Positions 17,726-26,253 of a stretch of 64,000 bases of DNA are shown piece after piece. The notes beneath the pieces are model-generated. The model was not told the origin of the DNA, made no database searches, and saw nothing but the letters and a program-made list of their open reading frames with translations. Both the position numbers and the translations under genes were made by a program. The DNA comes from JAAXKN01 sp050259615 (GTDB lineage: Bacteria > Bacteroidota > Ignavibacteria > Ignavibacteriales > SURF-24), in assembly GCA_050259615.1 (NCBI GenBank), contig JBLNAZ010000170.1, positions 1-64,000 on the forward strand, given 5' to 3'. Each line of letters begins with the position of its first letter. The stretch's first letter is position 1.

Positions 17726-17748
17726 AAATAAAATAAAAAAAACGATAA

Positions 17749-17777
17749 AGCGTCCCAAATGTGGGGCGCTTTTTTTA
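17749..17777 (+). terminator. Intrinsic terminator of the HtrA gene
   Basis: An 8-bp stem AGCGTCCC / GGGGCGCT (one T.G pair) with a 6-base loop (17757-17762), followed by a run of eight T residues. Confidence 0.9.
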
Positions 17778-17808
17778 TATTTAAGGGTCACAGATTAAAG
17801 GATTTGTA

Positions 17809-19020
17809 ATGATCAGGTTTTTAACTTCAGGCGAATCTCATGGAAAGGCTTTAACAACAATAGTTGAAGGCTTTCCCTCAAACCTTGAAATAGAAATTGA
17901 GTACATAAACTATCACCTGAAACGCCGCATGATGGGCTACGGGCGCGGCGGCCGCATGAAAATTGAAACAGATGAGGCTGAAATCCTCTCCGGCGTAAGA
18001 TTCGGAAAGACACTGGGCTCACCCGTTACCCTCCTGATTCAGAACAGGGACTGGAAGAACTGGACAGAGAAGATGTCTTCGGCAAAGACAGAGGCCGAAA
18101 CGGAAAAAATAAGTATTCCCCGGCCGGGCCACGCTGACCTGGTTGGGACACAAAAGTACCGCTTTAATGACATCAGAAATTCCATTGAACGCTCCAGTGC
18201 CAGGGAGACCGCAGCTCGCGTTGCCGCATGCTCTGTTGCAAGAAAGTTCCTGGAAGAATTCGGAATTAAAATCGGAAGCTTCGTTGAAAGTGTCGGAGGC
18301 ATTTACCCGAAAAACAATTTTTCAGCCAGACTCTTCAGCAACGACCTTGAGCAGGATTTCGACGGCTGGAACCTGTCCGTTTCGGCAGACAAAAGCGAAG
18401 TCCGCGTCCTGGAAGAAGAGCAGGAAGAACAGATCAAAAGCAAAATCCAGTCGGCCAAGAAAAAAGGCGACACCCTGGGCGGCACTTTTTATGTTGTTGC
18501 CACGGGAGTTCCTATGGGCCTCGGGAGTTTTGTGCACTACGACAGAAAGCTGAATGCAGAGCTTTCCCATTCAATAATGTCCATCAACGCCGTTAAAGGC
18601 CTCGAAATCGGCGACGGCTTCAGAAGCGCTGAAGTCTTCGGTTCGGAGTTTCACGACGAGATCGTAATCTCGCAGGACGGCCTCGGCCGCAGGACAAACA
18701 GGGCAGGCGGAATTGAAGGCGGTGTTTCAACCGGGCTGCCGATTATTCTAAGGGCTGCAATGAAGCCTATTGCAACTTTGATGTCTCCGGTCGGTACAGT
18801 GGACCTAAATACAATGCAGGAGATTCAGGCCAGGCGCGAACGCAGCGATTTTACAGCCGTGCCTGCCTGTGCAGTCATTGCAGAATCCATGATGGCATGG
18901 TCAATTGCAAAGTACTTCCTGGAAAAGTTCGGCGGGGATTCAATTGAGGAAACAAAAGAAAACTTCATGAATTTCAGGAACAGGAATTTTGCCTCGACGG
19001 CAGAAAATTTTTCAAAATAA
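17809..19020 (+). CDS. aroC: Chorismate synthase
   Basis: This 403-residue FMN-dependent enzyme makes chorismate from EPSP, the last shikimate-pathway step. Family blocks are visible: the N-terminal TSGESHG, the MMGYGRGGRM basic loop, IPRPGHADLVG, and SSARETAARVAACSVARKFL. AAGGA stands before the ATG. It is 24 bases upstream of a metallo-hydrolase gene. The pathway entry enzyme (DAHP synthase) and tyrA lie about 36 kb away in this window, so the pathway genes are dispersed. Confidence 0.97.
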   Translation: MIRFLTSGESHGKALTTIVEGFPSNLEIEIEYINYHLKRRMMGYGRGGRMKIETDEAEILSGVRFGKTLGSPVTLLIQNRDWKNWTEKMSSAKTEAETEKISIPRPGHADLVGTQKYRFNDIRNSIERSSARETAARVAACSVARKFLEEFGIKIGSFVESVGGIYPKNNFSARLFSNDLEQDFDGWNLSVSADKSEVRVLEEEQEEQIKSKIQSAKKKGDTLGGTFYVVATGVPMGLGSFVHYDRKLNAELSHSIMSINAVKGLEIGDGFRSAEVFGSEFHDEIVISQDGLGRRTNRAGGIEGGVSTGLPIILRAAMKPIATLMSPVGTVDLNTMQEIQARRERSDFTAVPACAVIAESMMAWSIAKYFLEKFGGDSIEETKENFMNFRNRNFASTAENFSK

Positions 19021-19043
19021 AACTAACGGAATTACAAATTGTT

Positions 19044-19685
19044 ATGCTGAATATAGAATGCTTCATTTTTAACGCTTTTGCTGAAAACACCTATGTTGTT
19101 TCAGATGAGGCTTCAGGCGAGTGCATCATTGTTGACCCCGGGTGCAGCAATGCTTTTGAAAAGGAAGAACTCAGAGCATTTCTGGAGGCAAAAAGCCTTA
19201 AAGTGAAGGCATTCGTAAATACGCATTGCCATATAGACCATATTCTGGGCAACCGCTTTTTAAAAGATACCTTTAACGTACCTTTCCTTGCGCCCGAAGA
19301 GGACCTGTTCATGCTGGACTTGATGCTTATGGAGGCCCGGAATTTCGGTTTTGAAATGGAACCTTCCCCGGCGCCCGACATACTGATAAAGGAGGATCTG
19401 TATTTTTCGATAGGCCAAAGCCAGGTGAAGTTTCTTTTTACCCCGGGCCATTCGCCAGGAGGCTATTGCCTCTACTTTCAGGATGACAGGTTCCTGATTA
19501 CAGGGGACGTCCTCTTTAAAGAGGGGATCGGAAGAACCGACCTCTGGAAAGGGGACTACGAGAGCCTGATGAATTCAATTGAGACTAAACTCCTGAGCCT
19601 GCCTGATGATGTGGTTATATTTCCGGGTCATGGCCACAAGAGCACAATTGGGAATGAGAGGATACATAATCCTTTTTTAACGTAA
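19044..19685 (+). CDS. Metallo-beta-lactamase-fold hydrolase (glyoxalase II-like)
   Basis: This 213-residue protein carries the metal-binding motif H61-x-H63-x-D65-H66 (THCHIDHILGN), further metal ligands in TPGHSPGG and GDVLF, and the C-terminal PGHG. It resembles the small hydroxyacylglutathione-hydrolase-like group, which cleave thioesters or related substrates; the real substrate is unknown. It lies 24 bases after aroC and may share its transcript. Confidence 0.88.
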   Translation: MLNIECFIFNAFAENTYVVSDEASGECIIVDPGCSNAFEKEELRAFLEAKSLKVKAFVNTHCHIDHILGNRFLKDTFNVPFLAPEEDLFMLDLMLMEARNFGFEMEPSPAPDILIKEDLYFSIGQSQVKFLFTPGHSPGGYCLYFQDDRFLITGDVLFKEGIGRTDLWKGDYESLMNSIETKLLSLPDDVVIFPGHGHKSTIGNERIHNPFLT

Positions 19686-19763
19686 TTTTATTTGACATAG
19701 AAACCTTGTTTCAATATATTCCGGCAAAGGATATGAAGAATTCACAAAAGCAGAAGGGACTTA

Positions 19764-20525
19764 ATGAGTGAGTACTTTTCAGAAAAAAGAAATTTAAGGA
19801 AGTATGCTTATTTTTCAGCATACGTTTTAATCTATATTCTTCTTTTCGAGTTTGTGGTCCCTGCCGGCAGAATTCTTCCAAAGCCCTCGCTCATCCTGGA
19901 GTCCGTTTCATCCCTGCAGATACATTACGGTTTTTTCATGAATGCTCTTTATACCGTTTCCGGGATCTATCTTCCTATGGTTCTGGCGTACCTGGTTATA
20001 TGGCTGCTGAGGGTTCAGCTTACCGGAGCCGCATTGAAGGCGGGGGATTTTTTAGACTCACTGAGGTTATTTAAATACTTTACGGTCATTTCATTTATTA
20101 CCATTTATATATACTGGTTCCCGGTTTCAAACCTGTCCGAGATCCTGTTTACTTTTTTAATATCCTTAATTTTTCTGCTTAACGTTCTTTCCCATGGGGT
20201 CCACACGGTAAACCGTGCCTACATTGAGCCCTTCCTCCCCCTAAAAGCAGAAGATTCCTTCATTTATAAAAATATTTACTGGAAAAGCCTAAAGCCGGCT
20301 ATATTCAACTCCTTTCAACGGCTTAACATCTACTTATGGACTATTGTAATTTTCTTTGAGTTTGTAAAAGGTTACATGGGTATCGGCAACATTTACAGGC
20401 TTGCCCTTTCATTTAAGGATTTGTCAGGCCTTGCGGCAGTTTCAGTGCTGCTTGCAGTAATAATTGCAGCGGGCGGTTATATAATTAAGCTCTTAAACAG
20501 AAAAGTTATAACTTGGGAGACATAA
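19764..20525 (+). CDS. ABC transporter permease-like membrane protein (divergent)
   Basis: This 253-residue protein has about six transmembrane segments. Layout and size match the NitT/TauT-type permeases (RILPKPSLILES near the N-terminus, a cytoplasmic loop before the last helices). The EAA coupling loop is recognisable (PFLPLKAEDSFIYKNIYW) but lacks the usual Gly and is poorly conserved. AAGGGA lies before the ATG. The ATPase gene follows with no gap. No periplasmic binding protein gene is adjacent, so the substrate and even transport activity are uncertain. Confidence 0.7.
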   Translation: MSEYFSEKRNLRKYAYFSAYVLIYILLFEFVVPAGRILPKPSLILESVSSLQIHYGFFMNALYTVSGIYLPMVLAYLVIWLLRVQLTGAALKAGDFLDSLRLFKYFTVISFITIYIYWFPVSNLSEILFTFLISLIFLLNVLSHGVHTVNRAYIEPFLPLKAEDSFIYKNIYWKSLKPAIFNSFQRLNIYLWTIVIFFEFVKGYMGIGNIYRLALSFKDLSGLAAVSVLLAVIIAAGGYIIKLLNRKVITWET

Positions 20526-21326
20526 TTGGCAGAGGATAACTTTGTATTAAAAGCGGAGAATATATCTAAAAGATTTATCAACCCGGCTGGTGCATCCTTA
20601 AGCGTGCTTCAGCAAACCAGTCTGTATGTAAAGGAAGGGGAACTCTTATGCATTCTGGGTCCTTCATTTTCAGGGAAGAGCACGCTTCTCAGAATCCTTG
20701 CCGGCATTGAAGAGCCTGATTCAGGTTCAGTCCAGTTTGCGCAGTATGAGAATTTAAGGGCAAATTTGGCACTTATACCTTCAGAGCCTTCATCGCTTCC
20801 ATGGTTAAACGTTCGTGAGAACGTAAGGCTGGGACTAAAGGAGGCAGAAAAAGAGGAAGAGGTGCTGAAAGGCAGAATAAGCAGGGCTATTAGTACAGTT
20901 GGTCTTGAAGGATATGAAAGCCACATTCCGGCAAATAAAAGTACCGGTTTCAGGTTCAGAATTGCCCTGGCCAGGGCTTTAGCCATGGATCCGAAAGTGA
21001 TCTTAATTGACGATCCTTTAAGGGATCTTCTTCCGGAGAGAAAAATTGGTTATTACGGGCTTATTAGGGATATCTTAAGTAAAGAAAAGGTGAGCATCGT
21101 CTGGGTTACAACTGATGTCACCGAAGCGCTTTTACTTTCTGAGAGGATACTTGTTCTTGCAAGCAAGCCTGGACGGATAATGAAGGAATTTTCTCTGGGA
21201 AAAAGGAGCCTGCCCGGGCCTGCGGATCTGGAAAAAGAGGAATACTGCAGAATCAGGAAGGAAATTGAAACACTTTTTTATGCGGGTTTCCGGGAGTTTA
21301 GCCCCGGAATCGGAGGTTTGGGGTAA
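20526..21326 (+). CDS. ABC transporter ATPase with eroded catalytic motifs
   Basis: This 266-residue protein has a NitT/TauT-type nucleotide-binding fold. Walker A is intact (G45 to T53, GPSFSGKST), but the Q-loop Gln is replaced (P85), the LSGGQ signature reads KSTGF (138-142), the catalytic Glu after Walker B is Asp (D162-D163), and the H-loop His is Thr (T196). Such a domain may bind ATP but should hydrolyse it poorly. The start is a TTG directly abutting the permease stop, backed by GGGAG 6 bases upstream. The open frame and normal codon flow argue against a decaying pseudogene. Confidence 0.8.
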   Translation: MAEDNFVLKAENISKRFINPAGASLSVLQQTSLYVKEGELLCILGPSFSGKSTLLRILAGIEEPDSGSVQFAQYENLRANLALIPSEPSSLPWLNVRENVRLGLKEAEKEEEVLKGRISRAISTVGLEGYESHIPANKSTGFRFRIALARALAMDPKVILIDDPLRDLLPERKIGYYGLIRDILSKEKVSIVWVTTDVTEALLLSERILVLASKPGRIMKEFSLGKRSLPGPADLEKEEYCRIRKEIETLFYAGFREFSPGIGGLG

Positions 21327-21382
21327 AAAAACGGTATTCTATTAAATTAATCCATTAATTTACGATAATTCGAAAGAGCGCA

Positions 21383-22927
21383 ATGAACGGCAAAATTGAA
21401 AAGTTAAAAGAGCTTAAGGCACAGGCCCTTCTTGGCGGAGGCCTGGAAAAGATTCAAAACCAGCACGACAAAGGCAAACTGACCGCAAGAGAGAGGATAG
21501 AGCTCCTTGTGGATGAAGGGACGTTCGAAGAAGTTGATATGTTTGTCAGGCACCGTTCAAAGGAGTTCGGTATCGATAAGCAGCAGTATCCGGGTGACGG
21601 TGTTGTAACCGGATTTGCAAAAGTCGAAGGACGCCCGGTTGCACTCTTCAGCCAGGACTTTACGGTTTTTGGAGGCTCTCTTTCAGAAGCGCATGCTGAA
21701 AAGATCTGTAAAATCATGGATCTGGCCTTAAAGACGGGAATTCCCGTAATTGGGCTTAACGACTCTGGCGGGGCCAGAATTCAGGAAGGTGTTGTAAGTC
21801 TTGGCGGCTATGCTGAAATATTTCTGAAAAATACGCTCTCTTCGGGTGTAATACCGCAGATTTCAGCTATTCTGGGTCCGTGTGCCGGAGGAGCGGTTTA
21901 TTCGCCCGCAATTACTGATTTTATTTTCATGGTTAAACACACGAGCCATATGTTTGTAACAGGACCGAGTGTTGTAAAGACTGTAACGCATGAGGAAGTT
22001 AGTTTCGAAGATTTGGGCGGTGCTGAAACCCATGCAGCAAAAAGCGGAGTGGCCCATTTTGCCATGGAAAACGAAGTGGAAATTTTTGAAGGTATTAGAA
22101 AGCTGATGAGCTTTTTACCCTTGAATTACAGGGACACTTCACCCGAATTAGAGTTTGATTTCAAGGCCGATCAGGTAATTCCGAAGCTGAATGAAATTGT
22201 GCCGGATAGCCCGAACAAGCCGTATGATATGAAGGAAATTATCAATCTTCTTGTGGATAACGGCGATTTTTTTGAAGTCCATAAAAATTATGCTGAGAAT
22301 CTGATTGTAGGCTTTGGCAGGATTGGCGGAATGGCCGTAGGAATTGTAGCCAACCAGCCGCGGGTTCTTGCAGGTGTTCTTGACATTTCGGCTTCGGTAA
22401 AGGGAGCAAGGTTTGTAAGGTTTTGTGATGCATTTAACATCCCTTTACTCGTCCTGGAGGATGTTCCGGGTTTTCTGCCGGGAACAGAGCAGGAGTGGAA
22501 CGGGATCATTAAAAACGGGGCAAAGCTTCTCTTTGCTTTCTGTGAGGCTACGGTTCCGAAAGTAACCGTAATTACAAGAAAAGCCTACGGCGGGGCTTAT
22601 GACGTAATGAATTCGAAACATATTAGGGGTGATTTTAACTTTGCATGGCCGTCGGCTGAAATTGCGGTTATGGGGCCTAAAGGTGCTGTTGAGATCATTT
22701 TCAAGAAAGAGATTTCAGAGTCGGACAATCCTGCTGAAAAAGCAGCCCAGAAGCTGGATGAATACATAGAAAAATTTGCAAACCCATATATCGCGGCCGA
22801 AAGGGGATATGTGGATGACGTAATAATTCCGGCTGAAACTAAAATAAAACTGATAAATGCATTTCAGCTGTTAAAAACGAAAGTGGATACGAATCCCAGG
22901 AAAAAACATTCGAACATTCCTCTGTGA
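21383..22927 (+). CDS. Acyl-CoA carboxylase, carboxyltransferase subunit (PccB/MmdA-like)
   Basis: This 514-residue protein has the two crotonase-like halves of biotin-dependent carboxyltransferases. It carries the N-terminal helix with KLTARERIELLVD, then GGSLSEAHAEKI, NDSGGARIQEGV and ITRKAYGGAYDVM. It transfers CO2 between carboxybiotin and propionyl-CoA or methylmalonyl-CoA. It could serve propionyl-CoA carboxylase or a sodium-pumping methylmalonyl-CoA decarboxylase; no biotin carrier or carboxylase gene is adjacent to decide. It begins 56 bases after the ABC ATPase gene. Confidence 0.92.
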   Translation: MNGKIEKLKELKAQALLGGGLEKIQNQHDKGKLTARERIELLVDEGTFEEVDMFVRHRSKEFGIDKQQYPGDGVVTGFAKVEGRPVALFSQDFTVFGGSLSEAHAEKICKIMDLALKTGIPVIGLNDSGGARIQEGVVSLGGYAEIFLKNTLSSGVIPQISAILGPCAGGAVYSPAITDFIFMVKHTSHMFVTGPSVVKTVTHEEVSFEDLGGAETHAAKSGVAHFAMENEVEIFEGIRKLMSFLPLNYRDTSPELEFDFKADQVIPKLNEIVPDSPNKPYDMKEIINLLVDNGDFFEVHKNYAENLIVGFGRIGGMAVGIVANQPRVLAGVLDISASVKGARFVRFCDAFNIPLLVLEDVPGFLPGTEQEWNGIIKNGAKLLFAFCEATVPKVTVITRKAYGGAYDVMNSKHIRGDFNFAWPSAEIAVMGPKGAVEIIFKKEISESDNPAEKAAQKLDEYIEKFANPYIAAERGYVDDVIIPAETKIKLINAFQLLKTKVDTNPRKKHSNIPL

Positions 22928-22934
22928 AAAAAAA

Positions 22935-23022
22935 TGTTTGAATTTAAAAGTTTTTTTTTAACTTAAAAAAGGGGGAGTATTGGCAATAATTAGCTTGACA
23001 ATAAAAGTGTTTGAATTTAAAT
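22935..23022. repeat. 14-bp direct repeat TGTTTGAATTTAAA (two copies)
   Basis: Identical copies at 22935-22948 and 23009-23022, 74 bases apart. The second overlaps the putative -10 region of the lytic transglycosylase promoter. Confidence 0.6.
22955..22974. repeat. 20-bp intergenic element, copy 2
   Basis: TTTTTAACTTAAAAAAGGGG matches 13396-13415 at 19 of 20 positions and lies at nearly the same distance from its downstream start codon. Confidence 0.5.
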
Positions 23023-23023
23023 T
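22995..23023 (+). promoter_or_regulatory. Sigma-70-like promoter of the lytic transglycosylase gene
   Basis: TTGACA at 22995-23000 and TAAATT at 23018-23023 with a 17-base spacer. The start codon follows 31 bases later with AAGGAG before it. Confidence 0.45.
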
Positions 23024-23054
23024 GGTTCCCAAATTCACTAGATAAGGAGTACGA

Positions 23055-26033
23055 ATGAAAAAAGTTGTCCTATTTTTATTTTTGATAAGTGTGTCCTTTT
23101 TTGCTTCATCCTGCAGCTTGTCAAAGGTAGGTAGTGACGATAAACCTTCAACAACCAACACAAAAATCAAGGTTAAGCCAACTGTAATAGTAAGTGAATT
23201 GTTGGAAGAAGCCAGGCAAAATTACGTTAGCGCACTGGCAAAACAGGAGATTAACAGTACAACTGAAGCTATAAATTATTATGAAGCAGCCCTTCGCATT
23301 CTTAATAATTTAAGCTATTATCCTGAAATTGATGACAATGAAGCTTATACACAGCTGGAAAAGTCAATAACCGACGATTATCAGAAGTTCGTTGACGGTT
23401 TATCGGAATTACCTGAAGGTGTCTCTTTTGCAGCTTTAGAAGAATGGATGAAAAAGAGCATGCCTGAAATCAAAGTAAAAGAAGAGGCTGTTTCAAAACC
23501 GAACCAGGTTGTCATTGTTGCGGATTTCCCACTGGAAGTCAACAGCTATGTTGACCAGTACATTGAAATTTTCCAGGGCAAATGGCGCAAGTACATGGAA
23601 CTCTGGCTTTCACGCTCAGGCAAGTATTTCCCTATGATGGCTAAGGTCTTTGCCGAGGAAAAAGTGCCCACACAGCTTATCTTTTTAAGCATGGTTGAAA
23701 GTGGTGTTAACCCTGTTGCCAAGTCCAGGGCAAAGGCTGTGGGACTCTGGCAGTTTATGGCCCCTACGGGAAAGTTATACGGTCTTAATTCAGACATTTA
23801 TTTTGACGAAAGGAGAAATCCTGAAAAAGCTACCAGGGCCGCCGCCAGGTACTTAAGAAATCTCTATAATATGTTTGGCGACTGGTATCTTTCACTTGCA
23901 TCATACAATTGCGGTGAAGGTACTGTAAAAAGAGTTGTGAACAGGACAGGAAAGAATACTTTCTGGGAAGTCAGGGATTACCTGCCGCGCGAGACACGCG
24001 ACTATGTGCCACAGTTTATTGCGGTATCGCTTATTGCAAGTAACCCGGCAAAGTACGGCTTTAACAATCTGATGTTCGAAAAGCCGCTGGATTATGATAC
24101 CTACAAAGTTACAGAAGGTATTGACTTAAAAGTTTTGGCCAAATGCGCCAATACTACTTTGGAAGAGCTCCAGGATTTGAACCCTGAACTGACACAGCGT
24201 TCAACGCCGCCGGATTATCCGGGCGGTTACCAGCTGAGGATTCCGAAGGGCAAAAATGAAATCTTTGCCGCTAACTTCAAGAATATACCTGAAGATGCCA
24301 AGGTTCAGTTTACTCTTCACTATGTGAAAAAAGGGGAGACTGTTTCCAGGGTAGCTAAAAAATATGGAATTTCTGCAACTGAACTCGCAAAGATTAATAA
24401 TATCTCTACAAGAACCAAGCTTCCAAGAGGCGTGGCCTTAAAGATACCTGTTGCAGGATTTAATGAAACTGATTTTGTAGTCAATACCGATACAGCTCCT
24501 GCCGTTGATAAGGAAAAAAGCCTGGAAGCTCCTTATACTGTACATAGCCAGCAGAACGAGACACAGCAGAATGAAACTGAGGAACCGACGGAACTGGCTT
24601 CTAATGAAACCCAGACAGATAATCAGCTTACGGCTGAGAATACGGCATCCGAAAATCAGACTACAACAGCCTCAAACCAGACGTCTGCAGAAAATGAGGA
24701 ACAGTCAAATGTCGTAATCCGTCCTGAAGGCAAAGCTCTTGTTCAGTACAGCGTAAAGAAAAGCGACAATCTGACAGAAATTGCCGACCTGTTCAACGTC
24801 AGAGTTTCCGACCTGAGAAACTGGAATAATATCTCCTATACTGAAGCTATTCATGTTGGACAGTCGCTTAATATCTATGTCCCTGAGGACAAGAAGGATT
24901 ATTACGCCAGCCTGGATAATCAGACACAGGTGGAAAAAAGATCCTTAAAGAATACCCAGATTAAGAATAACGCCAAGTGGGTAACTCACAAGGTAAGACG
25001 TGGCGAATCTCTTGCCAGCATTTCTTCAAAGTACAATGTAACCATTTCACAGATAAGACAGTGGAACGGCCTGCATAAGAACAGAATAAATGGCGGCACA
25101 AGACTTAAAATTCTTGCCGAAAGCAACAGCCCTTATCTTTCACCAACTCAGAAGAGCAATTACAAGAGAAGCGGTCTGACAAGGTATAAGGTAAGACGCG
25201 GTGACACGATTGGTGAAATTGCCGACAGGTTTGGCGTTACCGTTAAAGAGCTTCAGAAGTGGAACAAACTTTCTTCCAAGAGGCTGTCTGCAGGAAAGAG
25301 CCTTAAGATTTTCGGTAATGAAACCACTACCGCTTTAGGCGACAACACGAGCAAGGCTTCAGCCACACTGAATTACTACAAGGTAAAGCAGGGCGACGCC
25401 ATTAGCCACATTGCCGATAAATTCCATGTCTCTGTTTCAAACCTGAAGAAATGGAATAAGCTTAACAGCAACAGAATTACCGCAGGCAAAACGCTTAAGA
25501 TCTATTCCGATGAAGGCGAGCAGTATGCTTCAACCGATATGAAACCTCTTAAGAGATCAAAGCAGGCTGTTGAAGAGGACAATTCTTCAATTGAACTGAA
25601 TTCTTCCTCAGAGAGTGAACATGTTGTTAAAACAGGCGAAACTCTTGGTCATATAGCCGAGACCTACGGGGTCAGGGCTTCTGACTTAAGAAAATGGAAC
25701 CATATTTCCGGAAATAAAATTGTTGTCGGAGACAAGCTGAAAATCAACGGCAGCAAAAAAGGAACTAAAGTTACTTCCGAAAAGAAAGTTTCCACAAAGA
25801 AAGAGTTAGCTGAAACAAAAGTTTCTGCGGAGAAGAAGGTATCTTCAAAGAAAGAACTGGCCGAAACGAAAAAGACTAAGGGAAATAAGGCTGCAACCCA
25901 CAAGGTGAAGAAGGGTGAAACCTTATATACAATAGCCCAGAAATACGACCTGGATGTTAAGGATCTGAAAAAGATGAATAGGATCAAGGGAAATAAACTG
26001 GCCGTAGGCCAGAAATTAAAAGTTGAAGACTAG
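23055..26033 (+). CDS. MltD-like lytic transglycosylase lipoprotein with seven LysM repeats
   Basis: This 992-residue protein begins with a lipoprotein signal (FFASSC lipobox, Cys about residue 20), so it should be anchored in the envelope. A helical region precedes the SLT domain (about 195-330) with catalytic E215 in MVESGVNP and the GLWQFM motif. Seven LysM peptidoglycan-binding repeats follow at about residues 422-465, 565-608, 645-688, 711-754, 775-818, 856-898 and 949-992, separated by low-complexity linkers. One linker is rich in N/T/E/Q (about 490-560) and one repeats KKxSxKKELAETK. It cleaves glycan strands to form 1,6-anhydro ends. E. coli MltD has fewer LysM repeats, so the array is expanded here. 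It has its own promoter-like sequence. Confidence 0.92.
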   Translation: MKKVVLFLFLISVSFFASSCSLSKVGSDDKPSTTNTKIKVKPTVIVSELLEEARQNYVSALAKQEINSTTEAINYYEAALRILNNLSYYPEIDDNEAYTQLEKSITDDYQKFVDGLSELPEGVSFAALEEWMKKSMPEIKVKEEAVSKPNQVVIVADFPLEVNSYVDQYIEIFQGKWRKYMELWLSRSGKYFPMMAKVFAEEKVPTQLIFLSMVESGVNPVAKSRAKAVGLWQFMAPTGKLYGLNSDIYFDERRNPEKATRAAARYLRNLYNMFGDWYLSLASYNCGEGTVKRVVNRTGKNTFWEVRDYLPRETRDYVPQFIAVSLIASNPAKYGFNNLMFEKPLDYDTYKVTEGIDLKVLAKCANTTLEELQDLNPELTQRSTPPDYPGGYQLRIPKGKNEIFAANFKNIPEDAKVQFTLHYVKKGETVSRVAKKYGISATELAKINNISTRTKLPRGVALKIPVAGFNETDFVVNTDTAPAVDKEKSLEAPYTVHSQQNETQQNETEEPTELASNETQTDNQLTAENTASENQTTTASNQTSAENEEQSNVVIRPEGKALVQYSVKKSDNLTEIADLFNVRVSDLRNWNNISYTEAIHVGQSLNIYVPEDKKDYYASLDNQTQVEKRSLKNTQIKNNAKWVTHKVRRGESLASISSKYNVTISQIRQWNGLHKNRINGGTRLKILAESNSPYLSPTQKSNYKRSGLTRYKVRRGDTIGEIADRFGVTVKELQKWNKLSSKRLSAGKSLKIFGNETTTALGDNTSKASATLNYYKVKQGDAISHIADKFHVSVSNLKKWNKLNSNRITAGKTLKIYSDEGEQYASTDMKPLKRSKQAVEEDNSSIELNSSSESEHVVKTGETLGHIAETYGVRASDLRKWNHISGNKIVVGDKLKINGSKKGTKVTSEKKVSTKKELAETKVSAEKKVSSKKELAETKKTKGNKAATHKVKKGETLYTIAQKYDLDVKDLKKMNRIKGNKLAVGQKLKVED

Positions 26034-26045
26034 TTTTATTGTTTT

Positions 26046-26074
26046 TTTGTTCTTATTTTTATAATATTATTTTG
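26046..26074 (+). promoter_or_regulatory. Probable promoter of the thiamine operon
   Basis: TTTG at 26046-26049 and TATTTTG at 26068-26074 (near the -7 consensus TAnnTTTG) with an 18-base spacer. It lies immediately upstream of the TPP riboswitch. Confidence 0.4.
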
Positions 26075-26091
26075 CACTGACACGAAAGCCG

Positions 26092-26177
26092 ACGTTAGGG
26101 GTGTTGCGGATTGAAAATTCCGCGGCTGAGATTATACCCTTAAACCTGATCTGGATAATACCAGCGTAGGGAAACGA
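26092..26177 (+). ncRNA. TPP riboswitch (THI element)
   Basis: The conserved aptamer parts occur in order: a 5' GGGGTG, the CTGAGA core, ACCC, AACCTGATCTGGATAATACC and the closing AGCGTAGGGA. This is the thiamine pyrophosphate-sensing riboswitch. A strong hairpin with a T run lies 28 bases further on, so it probably works by premature termination when TPP is plentiful. A short CTTTTAG segment overlapping the terminator stem can pair with upstream TAAAAG and may serve as the anti-terminator (inferred). Confidence 0.97.
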
Positions 26178-26205
26178 CTAAAGATAAAAGAATAATTGTA
26201 CTTTT

Positions 26206-26238
26206 AGCCGTTTTCATTAAAACGGCTTTCTTTTTTTT
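26206..26238 (+). terminator. Riboswitch-controlled terminator
   Basis: A perfect 9-bp stem AGCCGTTTT / AAAACGGCT (26206-26214 with 26219-26227), a CATT loop and TTCTTTTTTTT. It lies between the TPP aptamer and the ribosome site AGGAG of the receptor gene. Confidence 0.93.
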
Positions 26239-26253
26239 AAAGGAGAAAAGACG

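Noticed and set aside
20526..21326. The eroded ABC ATPase taken as a pseudogene
   Set aside because: The frame is full length, Walker A is intact, a ribosome site is present, and it directly abuts the permease gene.
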